From Paenibacillus anaericanus (GTDB lineage: Bacteria > Bacillota > Bacilli > Paenibacillales > Paenibacillaceae): 64,000 nucleotides of DNA. The stretch spans positions 123,873-187,872 of the forward strand of contig NZ_RZNY01000009.1 in assembly GCF_003994475.1 (NCBI RefSeq), in the 5' to 3' direction. Shown here one piece after another: positions 8,419-18,084 of this stretch; position 1 is the stretch's first letter; each line of letters begins with the position of its first letter. Made by a program: the position numbers and the translations under genes. The notes under the pieces are model-generated. The model was not told the DNA's origin. It made no database searches and saw only the letters and a list, made by a program, of their open reading frames with translations.

Positions 8419-9498
8419 TTACTTTTGAATTGCAGCTACGATCAAATCGCCCATCTCTTTGGTACCGATAGCTTGGCTCTTATCCACTGCGATATCACTC
8501 GTACGATGTCCGGCATTCAGCACTGATGCTACTGCCGATTCAATCGCATCAGCTGCATCGGCATATCCAAAGGTCATCCGGAACATCAATGCAACAGAGA
8601 GGATTGTAGCGATCGGATTGGCTAGATTCTGTCCAGCAATATCGGGAGCTGACCCGTGTACTGGTTCGTACAGTCCAAAGCTACCTTCCCCTAATGAAGC
8701 TGACGATAGCATGCCAATCGAACCGGTCAGCATTGCTGCTTCATCACTCAGAATATCACCGAACATATTCTCAGTCACGATAACGTCAAAGCTGGAAGGG
8801 CGTCTCAGCAATTGCATCGCACAATTATCAACGAGAACATGCTCCAACTCTACGTCCGGATACTTCGGAGCAATTTCATTGACAACTTCACGCCATAAGC
8901 GTGAGGTTTCCAATACGTTTGCCTTATCGACGGAAGCAAGCTTCTTGCGACGTTTCTGGGCAATTTCGAACGCTTGAGTGACAATCCGTTCTACTTCTTT
9001 GACATTATATGCACAAGTATCAACTGCTTCTTGTCCATGCTCAGTATCACGACGGAATTTCTCACCAAAGTAAATACCGCCTGTCAACTCACGAACAACC
9101 ATTAAATCCGTACCTTCAAGAACTTCTGGCTTCAAAGTTGATGCATCCTTCAGACAGTCAAACACTACAGCCGGACGTAAGTTTGAGAATAAACCAAGAG
9201 CTTTGCGAATCCCCAGTAGACCTGTTTCGGGACGCAACTCTTTCGGATTGTTATCCCATTGCGGACCACCAACAGCTCCCAATAATACTGCATCTGCACG
9301 CTGGCAAACTTCCAATGTTTCTTGTGGAAGTGGTGTTCCTTTTTTATCTATAGCGATGCCTCCAAAAAGCGCATGCTCTGTTTCAAATTTATAGCCGAAC
9401 AATTCTTCTGTACGTTTCAATACTTTTTCCGCTTCAGCCACTACTTCTGGTCCAATACCATCGCCAGCAATGACTGCAATTTTCTTCACTTCTCCCAT
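8419..9498 (-). CDS. leuB: 3-isopropylmalate dehydrogenase
   Basis: 359 residues from the ATG at 9498, which has AGGGAG 10 nt upstream (an in-frame TTG at 9507 is less likely). It oxidises and decarboxylates 3-isopropylmalate with NAD in leucine synthesis. The family motifs are present: [12 protein letters not shown] at the N-terminus, the substrate loop [11 protein letters not shown], and the metal/NAD region [23 protein letters not shown] followed by [12 protein letters not shown]. It lies downstream of leuA in the same direction but about 600 bp away, with a terminator and an opposing gene between them, so it probably has its own promoter. leuC and leuD are not in the window. Confidence 0.95.
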   Translation of the reverse strand: MGEVKKIAVIAGDGIGPEVVAEAEKVLKRTEELFGYKFETEHALFGGIAIDKKGTPLPQETLEVCQRADAVLLGAVGGPQWDNNPKELRPETGLLGIRKALGLFSNLRPAVVFDCLKDASTLKPEVLEGTDLMVVRELTGGIYFGEKFRRDTEHGQEAVDTCAYNVKEVERIVTQAFEIAQKRRKKLASVDKANVLETSRLWREVVNEIAPKYPDVELEHVLVDNCAMQLLRRPSSFDVIVTENMFGDILSDEAAMLTGSIGMLSSASLGEGSFGLYEPVHGSAPDIAGQNLANPIATILSVALMFRMTFGYADAADAIESAVASVLNAGHRTSDIAVDKSQAIGTKEMGDLIVAAIQK

Positions 9499-9747
9499 AA
9501 CTTTCAACTCCCTTTCAATATACCTAAATTCACTCGAAATAGACTCTTACTCTGTTGTATCATAATCAACAAGGTTAAACAAAGATATAGAATCTATTAA
9601 GTCTATAGGATGAGCCTATAAGCACAATCTTGTTTCTATAAAAAGCCCATTTCTTGGATTACATAGTCAATTGTCTATACACGTTAGTCTAAAAATGCAT
9701 AATGTGAGTCGAATCAACATACTTGAAAATATGGAGGTAGAAACCTT

Positions 9748-10008
9748 ATGTCGGAAATCAATCATACAAGTTCCGGAATAATCTTAGTGTTGTTTATTTT
9801 ATTAGTGATCGTCTCGAGCTCATGTGTAAGCCGTCCCCACATCGCTAAAGTTGCATCTGTGACTCCAAATCAACCTTTTTCACCTAATCAATCCTTTATG
9901 CCGAATCAATCTTTTATGCCTAATCAGTCTGTTATGCCAAACCAATCCTTCTCACCAAATTCGTCTATGTCACCAAATTCATCTTTTTCACCCAATTCGC
10001 CTTTTTGA
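9748..10008 (+). CDS. Small membrane-anchored protein with tandem PN[QS] hexapeptide repeats
   Basis: 86 residues. The N-terminus (MSEINHTSSG) is followed by one hydrophobic helix (about 10-25) ending in SSSC, then from about residue 40 eight imperfect hexapeptides of the form PN[QS]xF[MS]. GGAGG precedes the ATG. The short hydrophobic head resembles YjcZ-type sporulation proteins, and low-complexity tails of this type occur in spore coat or crust proteins; this is inference. It lies on the plus strand between the minus-strand genes leuA and leuB, so it looks inserted into the leucine cluster. Confidence 0.6.
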   Translation: MSEINHTSSGIILVLFILLVIVSSSCVSRPHIAKVASVTPNQPFSPNQSFMPNQSFMPNQSVMPNQSFSPNSSMSPNSSFSPNSPF

Positions 10009-10041
10009 TACGGCGTACTCGAGAGTTTGCCAATATTACAG

Positions 10042-10073
10042 AAAAAGTCCGCAGCGATAACTCTCTGCGGACT
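10042..10073 (-). terminator. Terminator after leuA
   Basis: On the minus strand AGTCCGCAG and CTGCGGACT form a perfect 9-bp stem followed by TTTTT. It lies 34 nt after the leuA stop and should separate leuB from the upstream ilv-leu transcript. Confidence 0.85.
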
Positions 10074-10107
10074 GGATTACCATTTAGATTATTCTGAGAA
10101 ATGTTCT

Positions 10108-11619
10108 TTAACCTCTTGTCTCAATTAATCTGTTAAGAGCGTCGACATAGGCACGAGCGCTTGCCTCCAAAATATCCGTACTAACGCCTCTGCCTTGAAC
10201 TGAAATTTCATTTTGCGTGAGCACGACATGCACTTCACCTTGAGCATCTTTACCGTGGCTAACGGACTTAATTGAATAATCAGACAGCGTCACTTCTTCT
10301 CCAACTGCCTTATCAATGGCATTATAGAGAGCGTCAACCGAACCGTTACCTTCCGCTTCTCTCTCAAGCACATCACCATCAACCGTTACGATGCGAACTT
10401 TAGCAGAAGGTATCATTTCATTACCGTACGAAACATAGATCGTCTCCAAAGAGAAAAATTCCGGCGTATCAATCAGTCTCTCTTCCACAATGGCTAACAA
10501 ATCTCCATCGCTGACATCTTTTTTCTTATCGGCCAATTCCTTGAACTTGGCAAACGCTAGGTTGAGACGTTCCTCATCCAACGTATATCCTAGATCAATC
10601 AGTTTCTCTCTGAACGCATGACGTCCAGAATGTTTCCCAAGCACTAGCTTACTCTCCTTAAGTCCGATCGTCTCGGGAGACATAATCTCGTAAGTCGTCT
10701 TCTCTTTCAACATACCATCCTGATGGATACCTGATTCATGTGCGAACGCATTAGCTCCGACAATCGCCTTATTACCCGGTACAACCATCCCTGTCAGTCT
10801 ACTTACTAGTCGACTGGTACGAGAGATCTCGGAAAGAGCGAGTGAGGTTTTGGCCCCAAAGAATTCGCTTCTTGTTTCCAAAGCCATCGCAACTTCTTCA
10901 ATTGCGGTGTTACCTGCACGCTCACCTATCCCATTAACCGTACCTTCAATCTGATCGGCACCGCCAAGAATGGCAGCAAGAGAGTTGGCTGTAGCCATCC
11001 CCAGATCATCATGACAGTGTGCACTTAATTGGATTTTCTCGATATTAGGCACCTTTTCTTTAAGCGTCTTGAAAATGTTACCGTATTCATGTGGATATAA
11101 AAATCCCACTGTATCCGGGATATTGACCACAGAAACCCCTTCTGAAATAGCCATTTCGGTCATCTCACACAAAAATTCAATTTCAGTTCTCCCCGCATCC
11201 TCGCAAGAAAACTCTACTTTGGAGAAATATTTCCGCGCATACCGAATCGCTGCTTGCGCAGTTTCTAGCACCTGCTCTTTCTCCATCTTCAGTTTGTATT
11301 TGCGATGGATCGGACTTGTCGCTAGAAATAGATGGATACAAGGGTCTGCAGCACCTTTCAACGCTTCCCGGACCGCATCAATGTCTTGGACACGAGAACG
11401 TGATAACCCTATTACAGTAGATTGTTTGATCGCACGAGCTACGGCGTTTACAGAAGCCAAATCCCCGGGGGAAGCAGCAGGAAATCCTGCTTCGATACGA
11501 TCTACACCAAGTTTTTCAAGCTGATAAGCAATCTCCAGCTTCTCCCTAGTATTGAGATTAACTCCTGGAGACTGTTCCCCATCACGTAGCGTTGTATCAA
11601 AAATATAAATTTTACGCAT
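10108..11619 (-). CDS. leuA: 2-isopropylmalate synthase
   Basis: 503 residues. It condenses 2-ketoisovalerate with acetyl-CoA, the first committed step of leucine synthesis. The catalytic barrel begins with DTTLRDGEQSPGVN and contains SAHCHDDLGMA and the ESGIHQDGM segment; the C-terminal part (about 390-503) is the LeuA allosteric domain that binds leucine. AGGAGGTG lies upstream of the ATG. It is the last gene of the T-box controlled ilvB-ilvN-ilvC-leuA unit, 90 nt after ilvC, and is followed by a terminator. Confidence 0.96.
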   Translation of the reverse strand: MRKIYIFDTTLRDGEQSPGVNLNTREKLEIAYQLEKLGVDRIEAGFPAASPGDLASVNAVARAIKQSTVIGLSRSRVQDIDAVREALKGAADPCIHLFLATSPIHRKYKLKMEKEQVLETAQAAIRYARKYFSKVEFSCEDAGRTEIEFLCEMTEMAISEGVSVVNIPDTVGFLYPHEYGNIFKTLKEKVPNIEKIQLSAHCHDDLGMATANSLAAILGGADQIEGTVNGIGERAGNTAIEEVAMALETRSEFFGAKTSLALSEISRTSRLVSRLTGMVVPGNKAIVGANAFAHESGIHQDGMLKEKTTYEIMSPETIGLKESKLVLGKHSGRHAFREKLIDLGYTLDEERLNLAFAKFKELADKKKDVSDGDLLAIVEERLIDTPEFFSLETIYVSYGNEMIPSAKVRIVTVDGDVLEREAEGNGSVDALYNAIDKAVGEEVTLSDYSIKSVSHGKDAQGEVHVVLTQNEISVQGRGVSTDILEASARAYVDALNRLIETRG

Positions 11620-11709
11620 CCCTACACCTCCTGAATTTTAGTAGGCCTACAAAAACTTAATGCGGCTCATGCTGATGCATGGCCGCATTGATAGATAGGA
11701 ATGAACTAT

Positions 11710-12832
<1,123 letters not shown>

Positions 12833-12865
12833 CACGGACGAGAGATAATTTAAAACATTTACAAA

Positions 12866-13354
12866 TTATGCATTTCCTCGAATCATAGCTGTAACTCCTG
12901 TTCGGGACAATTCCCGAATACCATACGGTTGCAACAATTCTATCATAGCATTGATCTTCTCTGTGTCACCAACAACCTGTACAATCATGCTGTTAGTTCC
13001 GATATCCACGACTGCTGCACGGAACGTTTCAACAACACCCATAATCTCGGGACGCTCAGCAGGTTCAGACTTCACTTTAATCAATGCTAGTTCACGACCT
13101 ACCATTGGTTTAGAACTCAGATTCACAACCTTGATGACGTCGATCAACTTATAAAGTTGTTTCTCAATTTGCTCTAGTGTCTTGTCGTCTCCTTGAGTCA
13201 CAATGACCATCCGAGACAACCCTACTTCTTCTGACTGTCCAACCGTAATGCTCTCAATATTAAAACCACGTCGTCCGAATAGTCCGGACACTCGCTGCAA
13301 AACTCCCGGCTGGTCGTTCACTAATACCGAAATAGCATGGCTCTTCATCATCAT
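12866..13354 (-). CDS. ilvN: Acetolactate synthase small (regulatory) subunit
   Basis: 162 residues. The N-terminal ACT domain begins HAISVLVNDQPGVLQRVSGLFGRRGFNIESI; a second ACT-like domain follows (about 85-160). It activates the IlvB subunit and confers valine feedback. GGGAG lies before the ATG, and the start codon overlaps the ilvB stop as ATGA, implying translational coupling. The symbol ilvH is also used for this family. Confidence 0.95.
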   Translation of the reverse strand: MMMKSHAISVLVNDQPGVLQRVSGLFGRRGFNIESITVGQSEEVGLSRMVIVTQGDDKTLEQIEKQLYKLIDVIKVVNLSSKPMVGRELALIKVKSEPAERPEIMGVVETFRAAVVDIGTNSMIVQVVGDTEKINAMIELLQPYGIRELSRTGVTAMIRGNA

Positions 13355-15096
13355 TCACTGTCTCCCATCAACATTTGATCAATGGTAGAACCTTGCGTAA
13401 CCATTGGATATACGTTCTCCTCTTTACGGACCACGAATTCCACTAGAACTGGCCCTGGAGTATCTAAAGCCTCTTGCCAAACTTGCTTGGCATCCTCTTT
13501 GTTACTCGCTCGCAAACCTTTAACACCATAGGCCTCTGCCAATTTCACAAAATCCGGACTGCCGGCAAGATCGATATGGCTATAGCGATTTTCATAAATC
13601 AATTCCTGCCATTGACGAACCATTCCAAGCACCTGATTATTTATTACAACGATCTTCACTGGGATGTTGTTGATCGCACAAATCGCCAGTTCTTGAGCAC
13701 ACATTTGCATACCGCCGTCACCATTGATCGAAATGACTAGTCGCTCTGGATATGCCATTTGTGCACCAATAGCTGCCGGAAAGCCAAATCCCATAGTTCC
13801 AAGTCCGCCGGAAGTAATCCAAGAGCGCGGCTGATTGAATCTGTAATATTGAGCAGCCCACATCTGATGCTGTCCTACGTCTGTCGTTACAATGGCCTCA
13901 CCGCTCGTTGTATCATTCAACAGCTCAATTACCCATTGAGGTTTAAGCTCTGTATCGGAATCAATATATTTCCACGGCTTATCTTGCTTCCACTGACTAA
14001 CTTTAGTTCTCCAAGCATCAGCTTTATTACTACGTCCTACGAGAGGATTTAACATTTCAAGCACCGTTTTGACATCTCCAACAATCGGAATATCTGCCTT
14101 TACGTTCTTGCCTATTTCTGCCGGATCAATATCAATGTGAACGATCTTAGCAAGCGGTGCGAAACCATTCAGCTTGCCTGTCACACGATCATCAAAGCGG
14201 GCGCCGATGTTGATTAATAGATCGGCCTGTTGGATCGCTTGGTTAGATGTGTAGGTTCCGTGCATACCCGGCATTCCCATCCATAATTCATTCCCACTTG
14301 GGAATGCGCCAAGTCCAAGTAATGTTGTCGTTACTGGTATTTCCGTTCTAGTCACGAATTCGAATAACTCTTCATGACCACCCGAGTATACAACACCACC
14401 TCCAGCGATGATCACCGGACGTTCTGCTTCCTGAATTGCTGCTGCCAGCTTATCAAGCTGAAGACGATTAGGCACGACTGTTGGATTGTAACCACGTAAT
14501 TTTATGGATTGACCTGGTTCAAACAACGTTTTGTTCGCTGAAACGTCTTTCGGAATATCAATCAGCACCGGACCCTTGCGTCCTGTATTCGCGATATGAA
14601 AAGCTTCGTGAATAATGCGCGGTAAGTCCTCTACGTTTCGAACTAGATAACTATGTTTTGTAATCGGCATTGTGATACCGGTAATATCCGCTTCTTGGAA
14701 TGCATCTGTACCAATCAGGCTGGATACGACGTTACCAGTAATTACCACCAAAGGAACTGAATCCATAAACGCTGTTGCTATCCCCGTGACCGTGTTAGTC
14801 GCTCCAGGGCCGGAGGTGGCGATACAAACCCCCACTTTGCCACTAGCTCTAGCATAACCGTCCGCTGCATGGATGGCTCCTTGCTCATGTCTTGTCAGCA
14901 AATGTTTGAAATCAGTAAATCCGTACAACGCGTCATAGATATATAATACCGCGCCACCTGGATAACCGAAGACACACTCGACACCTTCTAATAGCAAACT
15001 TCGAAGCAAGATTTCTGAACCCGAAATAACTTCTGGTTTCATCCATTTCTCACGTAATTGTTCTGTAGACTGCACTTCCGGAATATGCGCACTCAT
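13351..15096 (-). CDS. ilvB: Acetolactate synthase large (catalytic) subunit
   Basis: 581 residues. This thiamine-diphosphate enzyme condenses two pyruvates (or pyruvate and 2-ketobutyrate). It shows the catalytic Glu region RHEQGAIHAADGYARASG, the FAD-associated middle domain, and the ThDP/Mg motif INGDGGMQMCAQELA-type (GDG near residue 455). GGAGGATGA lies before the ATG. It is first in the operon, 45 nt after the T-box terminator, and overlaps ilvN by 4 nt. Confidence 0.96.
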   Translation of the reverse strand: MSAHIPEVQSTEQLREKWMKPEVISGSEILLRSLLLEGVECVFGYPGGAVLYIYDALYGFTDFKHLLTRHEQGAIHAADGYARASGKVGVCIATSGPGATNTVTGIATAFMDSVPLVVITGNVVSSLIGTDAFQEADITGITMPITKHSYLVRNVEDLPRIIHEAFHIANTGRKGPVLIDIPKDVSANKTLFEPGQSIKLRGYNPTVVPNRLQLDKLAAAIQEAERPVIIAGGGVVYSGGHEELFEFVTRTEIPVTTTLLGLGAFPSGNELWMGMPGMHGTYTSNQAIQQADLLINIGARFDDRVTGKLNGFAPLAKIVHIDIDPAEIGKNVKADIPIVGDVKTVLEMLNPLVGRSNKADAWRTKVSQWKQDKPWKYIDSDTELKPQWVIELLNDTTSGEAIVTTDVGQHQMWAAQYYRFNQPRSWITSGGLGTMGFGFPAAIGAQMAYPERLVISINGDGGMQMCAQELAICAINNIPVKIVVINNQVLGMVRQWQELIYENRYSHIDLAGSPDFVKLAEAYGVKGLRASNKEDAKQVWQEALDTPGPVLVEFVVRKEENVYPMVTQGSTIDQMLMGDSE

Positions 15097-15140
15097 CAGT
15101 CATCCTCCTTCCAAATGTTAGGCAGTTCAATTCATACAAC

Positions 15141-15193
15141 AAAAAAAACCCTTCATCCGCCGGAATAGTTTCCTATTCCGAGGGACGAAAGGT
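15141..15193 (-). terminator. T-box terminator stem
   Basis: Minus-strand CCTTTCGTCCCTCGGAATAG and CTATTCCGGCGGATGAAGGG (about 20 nt each) pair across a GAAA loop and are followed by T8. Part of the 5' arm overlaps the T-box region, allowing the alternative antiterminator. Confidence 0.9.
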
Positions 15194-15501
15194 TATAGCT
15201 TCCGTGGTACCACCCATTTTCACCCAGCACTTCGCAGTGCCAAGCCTTGACGAGTAAAAGCATGGCTAGCCCCTACCCGTGGTCTCTAACGCAGACCTAA
15301 CGATTCTCCCTAATAAGCCCCTCTGCAGGAATCCCGTAGGACATTCTGCTTCAGTAAAGCTTTTCAGGAAAACAGCTCCGAGGTGAGCTCGCATTTAAGG
15401 GGTAATGGTGGTGGTTTCAGCAATTCCATCCACTCTCTGAGCAAAGAGCCCTTAAACCTTCGTCCTCATCATCGCCGATGCATTTATGAACGTAAAATGT
15501 T
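15141..15501 (-). ncRNA. T-box leader controlling the ilvB-ilvN-ilvC-leuA operon (leucine specifier)
   Basis: The conserved T-box sequence GGGTGGTACCACGGAAGC lies at 15199-15216 on the minus strand, followed by the terminator at 15141-15193. Upstream, Stem I shows the AG-rich GATGAGGACGAAGG start, the CAGAGAGTGG apical motif and the GGTTGCTGAAACC-like loop. On its 3' side GAGCTCACCTCGGAGCTG places CTC (leucine) at 15385-15387 as the likely specifier codon. Uncharged tRNA-Leu would stabilise the antiterminator and switch on the operon. Specifier assignment is by position, not by a covariance search. Confidence 0.92.
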
Positions 15502-15507
15502 AGAAAC

Positions 15508-15537
15508 ATTATATGATTAGTTTACACGCCCCGTCAA
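15508..15537 (-). promoter_or_regulatory. Promoter of the ilv-leu operon
   Basis: -35 TTGACG (15532-15537) and -10 TATAAT (15508-15513) are 18 bp apart on the minus strand. The predicted start near 15501 gives a leader of about 405 nt before ilvB. Confidence 0.8.
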
Positions 15538-15662
15538 TACCCTTTTAAAACATAGGCCTCGGATTTCTCAAAACAGTGCTGATCGGAACGTATCTCCACC
15601 CTATTGTCATATGATATCAAACAGCGCCCAAATTATACACAGTAAGGAGGAATACGAGCGAA

Positions 15663-16118
15663 ATGATCCGCTTTAGAAGGCCTAAACAAGATGATCCTAT
15701 CATTATCAGTTTGATCAAAAAGGAGCTTGTCCCCCTCTCTAGCTTACCAACAAATGAACTGAATAAAGTTATTGAGGAGTTGCCCAAACGGCTTTCGCGC
15801 GGCGTTACGCTAGTAGTTTCGCCTTATTACGAATCTGATTTGGTGGGATTCATTCATTTTATGATTCACGGCGAACTGCTATATATCGATATGATGGCCG
15901 TATTACCTGCACACCGCAGTAAGCAGCACGGCAAAACCCTTATGGCTCAGGCTGAGAACTTCGCTAGTTCTCGTGGATGCAAAAGATCAAAAGTAATGGT
16001 GGACCAGGACAACACCAGAGCCCACCAGTTCTATCAGAAGCTGGGATACCGTTCTGTACGTTTCATTCAGATATCCCAATGCTTCGAATTAGAGAAGAAC
16101 TTATCCATACTTGCTTAA
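15663..16118 (+). CDS. GNAT-family N-acetyltransferase
   Basis: 151 residues forming a single GNAT fold. The acetyl-CoA loop is VLPAHRSKQHGKTLMAQAE (about 80-98), followed by the VDQDNTRAHQFYQKLGY segment typical of motif B. AAGGAGG lies 11 nt before the ATG. It is divergent from the ilv-leu operon and has no clear partner; the substrate is unknown. Confidence 0.8.
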   Translation: MIRFRRPKQDDPIIISLIKKELVPLSSLPTNELNKVIEELPKRLSRGVTLVVSPYYESDLVGFIHFMIHGELLYIDMMAVLPAHRSKQHGKTLMAQAENFASSRGCKRSKVMVDQDNTRAHQFYQKLGYRSVRFIQISQCFELEKNLSILA

Positions 16119-16128
16119 CTAAAGCTAT

Positions 16129-16464
16129 CTACCGGAAATATCCATACGGGTAACCGCCGCCATAGCCACCGTAGCCGCCGCCGTAACCCCCATACCCATA
16201 ATTGTATCCTCCATAGCCGCCATAACCTCCATAACCACCAAAGCCACTAACACCAGGTGACGTTCCGATGGCCAGAAGATCGAACAGAACAAGAGGAATT
16301 ATTGCTTTCGTTCTGACTTTCTTATTTGAATCCTGACTTAAAATTAGGCGATTGCCACTAATTCTCACCAATTTTCCTGTAACGAAGCTACCATCTTTTC
16401 TATAGGCGGTAATGGATTTTCCAAGCCATTTTTCGGCTTCTTTCCTTGTAATCTTTTTATTCAT
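16129..16464 (-). CDS. Protein with a Gly/Tyr-rich tail, possibly a spore coat protein
   Basis: 111 residues from the ATG at 16464, which has GGAGGAGG 7 nt upstream; an upstream in-frame start at 16506 lacks a site. Residues 1-65 form a small SH3/Hfq-like beta-rich head (WLGKSITAYRKDGSFVTGKLVRISG). After a short hydrophobic segment, residues about 70-111 are almost entirely GGY repeats. Gly/Tyr-rich tails of this type are found in coat-associated proteins that cross-link through tyrosine; assignment here is inference. It converges on the acetyltransferase gene with a 10-nt gap. Confidence 0.65.
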   Translation of the reverse strand: MNKKITRKEAEKWLGKSITAYRKDGSFVTGKLVRISGNRLILSQDSNKKVRTKAIIPLVLFDLLAIGTSPGVSGFGGYGGYGGYGGYNYGYGGYGGGYGGYGGGYPYGYFR

Positions 16465-16564
16465 GGAAATCCTCCTCCGAAATTTACTGTTCAAAGACAC
16501 CAGCACTGTCTTATCCCCAACATATTCGGTAAAAGCGGATTCAGCTTACGCCATCGCCTTGCTA

Positions 16565-16611
16565 TAAAAAAAAGGCACCTCGAACAAGTACAATACCTGT
16601 TCGAGGTGCCT
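16565..16611 (-). terminator. Terminator of infC-rpmI-rplT
   Basis: The stem AGGCACCTCGAACA / TGTTCGAGGTGCCT is followed on the minus strand by T8. It lies 21 nt after the rplT stop. Confidence 0.9.
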
Positions 16612-16631
16612 AATTATATAAATCCAATTAT

Positions 16632-16991
16632 TTACGCGTTGATTTTCTCTTTAGCTACAGTAGCCAAAGAATTGAACGCAGGAAGATCATTTACAGCCAA
16701 ATCAGCAAGCATTTTGCGGTTAATGTTCACTTCTGCCAATTTAAGACCATGCATCATTTTGCTGTAAGACAAGCCGTTCAAACGAGCTGCCGCGTTGATA
16801 CGAACAATCCACAATCTGCGGAAATCACGTTTCACTTGACGACGGTCACGGTATGCATACAACAGGGATTTCATTACCTGTTCATTAGCTGTTTTAAAAA
16901 TGCGGTGTTTCGAACCAAAGTATCCCTTAGCAAGCTTCAATACTTTTTTATGACGACGACGAACGACAAATCCGCCTTTAACTCTTGCCAT
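16632..16991 (-). CDS. rplT: 50S ribosomal protein L20
   Basis: 119 residues, full length, starting [21 protein letters not shown]-type and containing [15 protein letters not shown]. It binds 23S rRNA early in 50S assembly. In Bacillus it also represses its own operon by binding the infC leader; a matching leader is present here. It is the third gene of infC-rpmI-rplT, 30 nt after rpmI, with GGGAGG before the start. Confidence 0.97.
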   Translation of the reverse strand: MARVKGGFVVRRRHKKVLKLAKGYFGSKHRIFKTANEQVMKSLLYAYRDRRQVKRDFRRLWIVRINAAARLNGLSYSKMMHGLKLAEVNINRKMLADLAVNDLPAFNSLATVAKEKINA

Positions 16992-17021
16992 ATTAATAAA
17001 CCTCCCAAAAAGTTATGTTAA

Positions 17022-17222
17022 TTATTTCAAATTAGCTAATTGTTGCTTAAGACGACTTACATCTCCTGAATACATTACAGGACTATTCGCTAGTACGCGT
17101 TTACCACGTTTCGATTTATGGGACAACAAGTGGTTACGGTTAGCTTTGTAACGTCTTACTTTACCTGTACCAGTAATCTTAAAGCGGCCTTTCAGGCTGC
17201 TGTGGGTTTTCATTTTCGGCAT
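17022..17222 (-). CDS. rpmI: 50S ribosomal protein L35
   Basis: 66 residues, full length: MPKMKTHSSLKGRFKITGTG is the standard L35 start, followed by the basic KANRNHLLSHKSKRGKR segment. It lies between infC and rplT, the conserved order. Confidence 0.97.
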   Translation of the reverse strand: MPKMKTHSSLKGRFKITGTGKVRRYKANRNHLLSHKSKRGKRVLANSPVMYSGDVSRLKQQLANLK

Positions 17223-17301
17223 TGTACTTCCCCCTCAGAGTTTGTGAGCTTTCACTTTGCGAGTGACCCGCTAAAGTAGAACAGCTTGTATAAGCTAATG
17301 C

Positions 17302-17814
17302 TTAGTTTTTCGGTGCCAAAATCATAATCATGCTGCGACCTTCCAATTTAGGAAGTCGTTCAACACTACAGCTTTCTGCAACTTCTTCTTTGACGCGGTC
17401 CAAAATTTTCTTTCCGAGGTCGGCATGGGCAATTTCACGGCCGCGGAAACGAACCGAGCATTTGACCTTGTCGCCTTCATTCAAAAATTTGATCACGTTA
17501 CGAAGTTTCGTCTGGTAGTCATGTTCCTCAATATTGGCACGGAACCATACTTCCTTGATGTCCACTATCTTCTGATTCTTACGGGCTTCTTTCTCTTTCT
17601 TCTGCGTCTCATAACGGAATTTTCCGTAGTCCATAATCCGACATACCGGCGGCTTGGCCGTCGGAGCGACGTTAACCAGATCCAGATTCAGGTCGATTGC
17701 CATTTGTAGTGCTTCGCGAATTGGTGTAATACCAATTTGTTCGCCTTCAGCGCCTACTAAGCGTACTTCTTTAGCCCGTATCTCATCATTGATCAAATGT
17801 TCCTTACTGATAAT
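17302..17814 (-). CDS. infC: Translation initiation factor IF-3, with ATT start codon
   Basis: 170 residues. The N-domain (NDEIRAKEVRLVG), linker and C-domain (KVKCSVRFRGREIAH, ending RSMIMILAPKN) are complete. The start is chosen as ATT at 17812-17814: GGAGG lies 6 nt before it, and the product then begins (M)ISKEHLINDEIRA, aligning with Bacillus IF-3 MISKD. A plain ATG at 17841 lies upstream of the ribosome site and would add nine residues absent from the family. Rare ATT starts are conserved in infC and support autogenous discrimination by IF-3. Confidence 0.93.
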   Translation of the reverse strand: MISKEHLINDEIRAKEVRLVGAEGEQIGITPIREALQMAIDLNLDLVNVAPTAKPPVCRIMDYGKFRYETQKKEKEARKNQKIVDIKEVWFRANIEEHDYQTKLRNVIKFLNEGDKVKCSVRFRGREIAHADLGKKILDRVKEEVAESCSVERLPKLEGRSMIMILAPKN

Positions 17815-17860
17815 TATCCACCTCCAAATATTTGTTACCATTGCGACCGAAAGGCCAAAA

Positions 17861-17892
17861 TTAAAAGGGATGCAGGTTTACGCCCGCATCCC
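17861..17892 (-). terminator. Attenuator hairpin in the L20 leader
   Basis: Minus strand: GGGATGCGGGCGTAAACCTGCATCCC is a stem-loop followed by TTTTAATTTT. It lies between the promoter and infC, as expected for L20-mediated premature termination. Confidence 0.75.
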
Positions 17893-18018
17893 AAATTGAT
17901 CATCAATTCTTCATGAACATTCATTCATAAATTAAGATCAAAACCAGTCAACACGAAGTTGAACAGGTGAGAAGCCCTGGCCTCTGCTTGCAATCCATTA
18001 TTAATCTGTTTACAACAC
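17861..18018 (-). ncRNA. L20 ribosomal-protein leader of infC-rpmI-rplT
   Basis: The roughly 200-nt untranslated region before infC ends in an intrinsic terminator and is preceded by a clear promoter (-35 TTGACT at 18049-18054, -10 TATATT at 18025-18030, 18-bp spacer). In Bacillus the equivalent leader binds L20 and attenuates the operon. Assignment is by position and terminator; the L20-binding fold was not modelled. Confidence 0.7.
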
Positions 18019-18024
18019 CAAAAT

Positions 18025-18054
18025 AATATATCATATGGAGCAATCACAAGTCAA
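18025..18054 (-). promoter_or_regulatory. Promoter of infC-rpmI-rplT
   Basis: -35 TTGACT (18049-18054), 18-bp spacer, -10 TATATT (18025-18030) on the minus strand; predicted start near 18018. Confidence 0.7.
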
Positions 18055-18084
18055 GCAATGATTCACACTTTTTTTGTGAGCCCA

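Noticed and set aside
8459-8977. 172-residue ORF antisense to leuB, and similar long antisense frames over ilvB, ilvC, leuA, cobQ and cobT
   Set aside because: They are mirror frames of strongly conserved genes, with no ribosome sites and no domain similarity.
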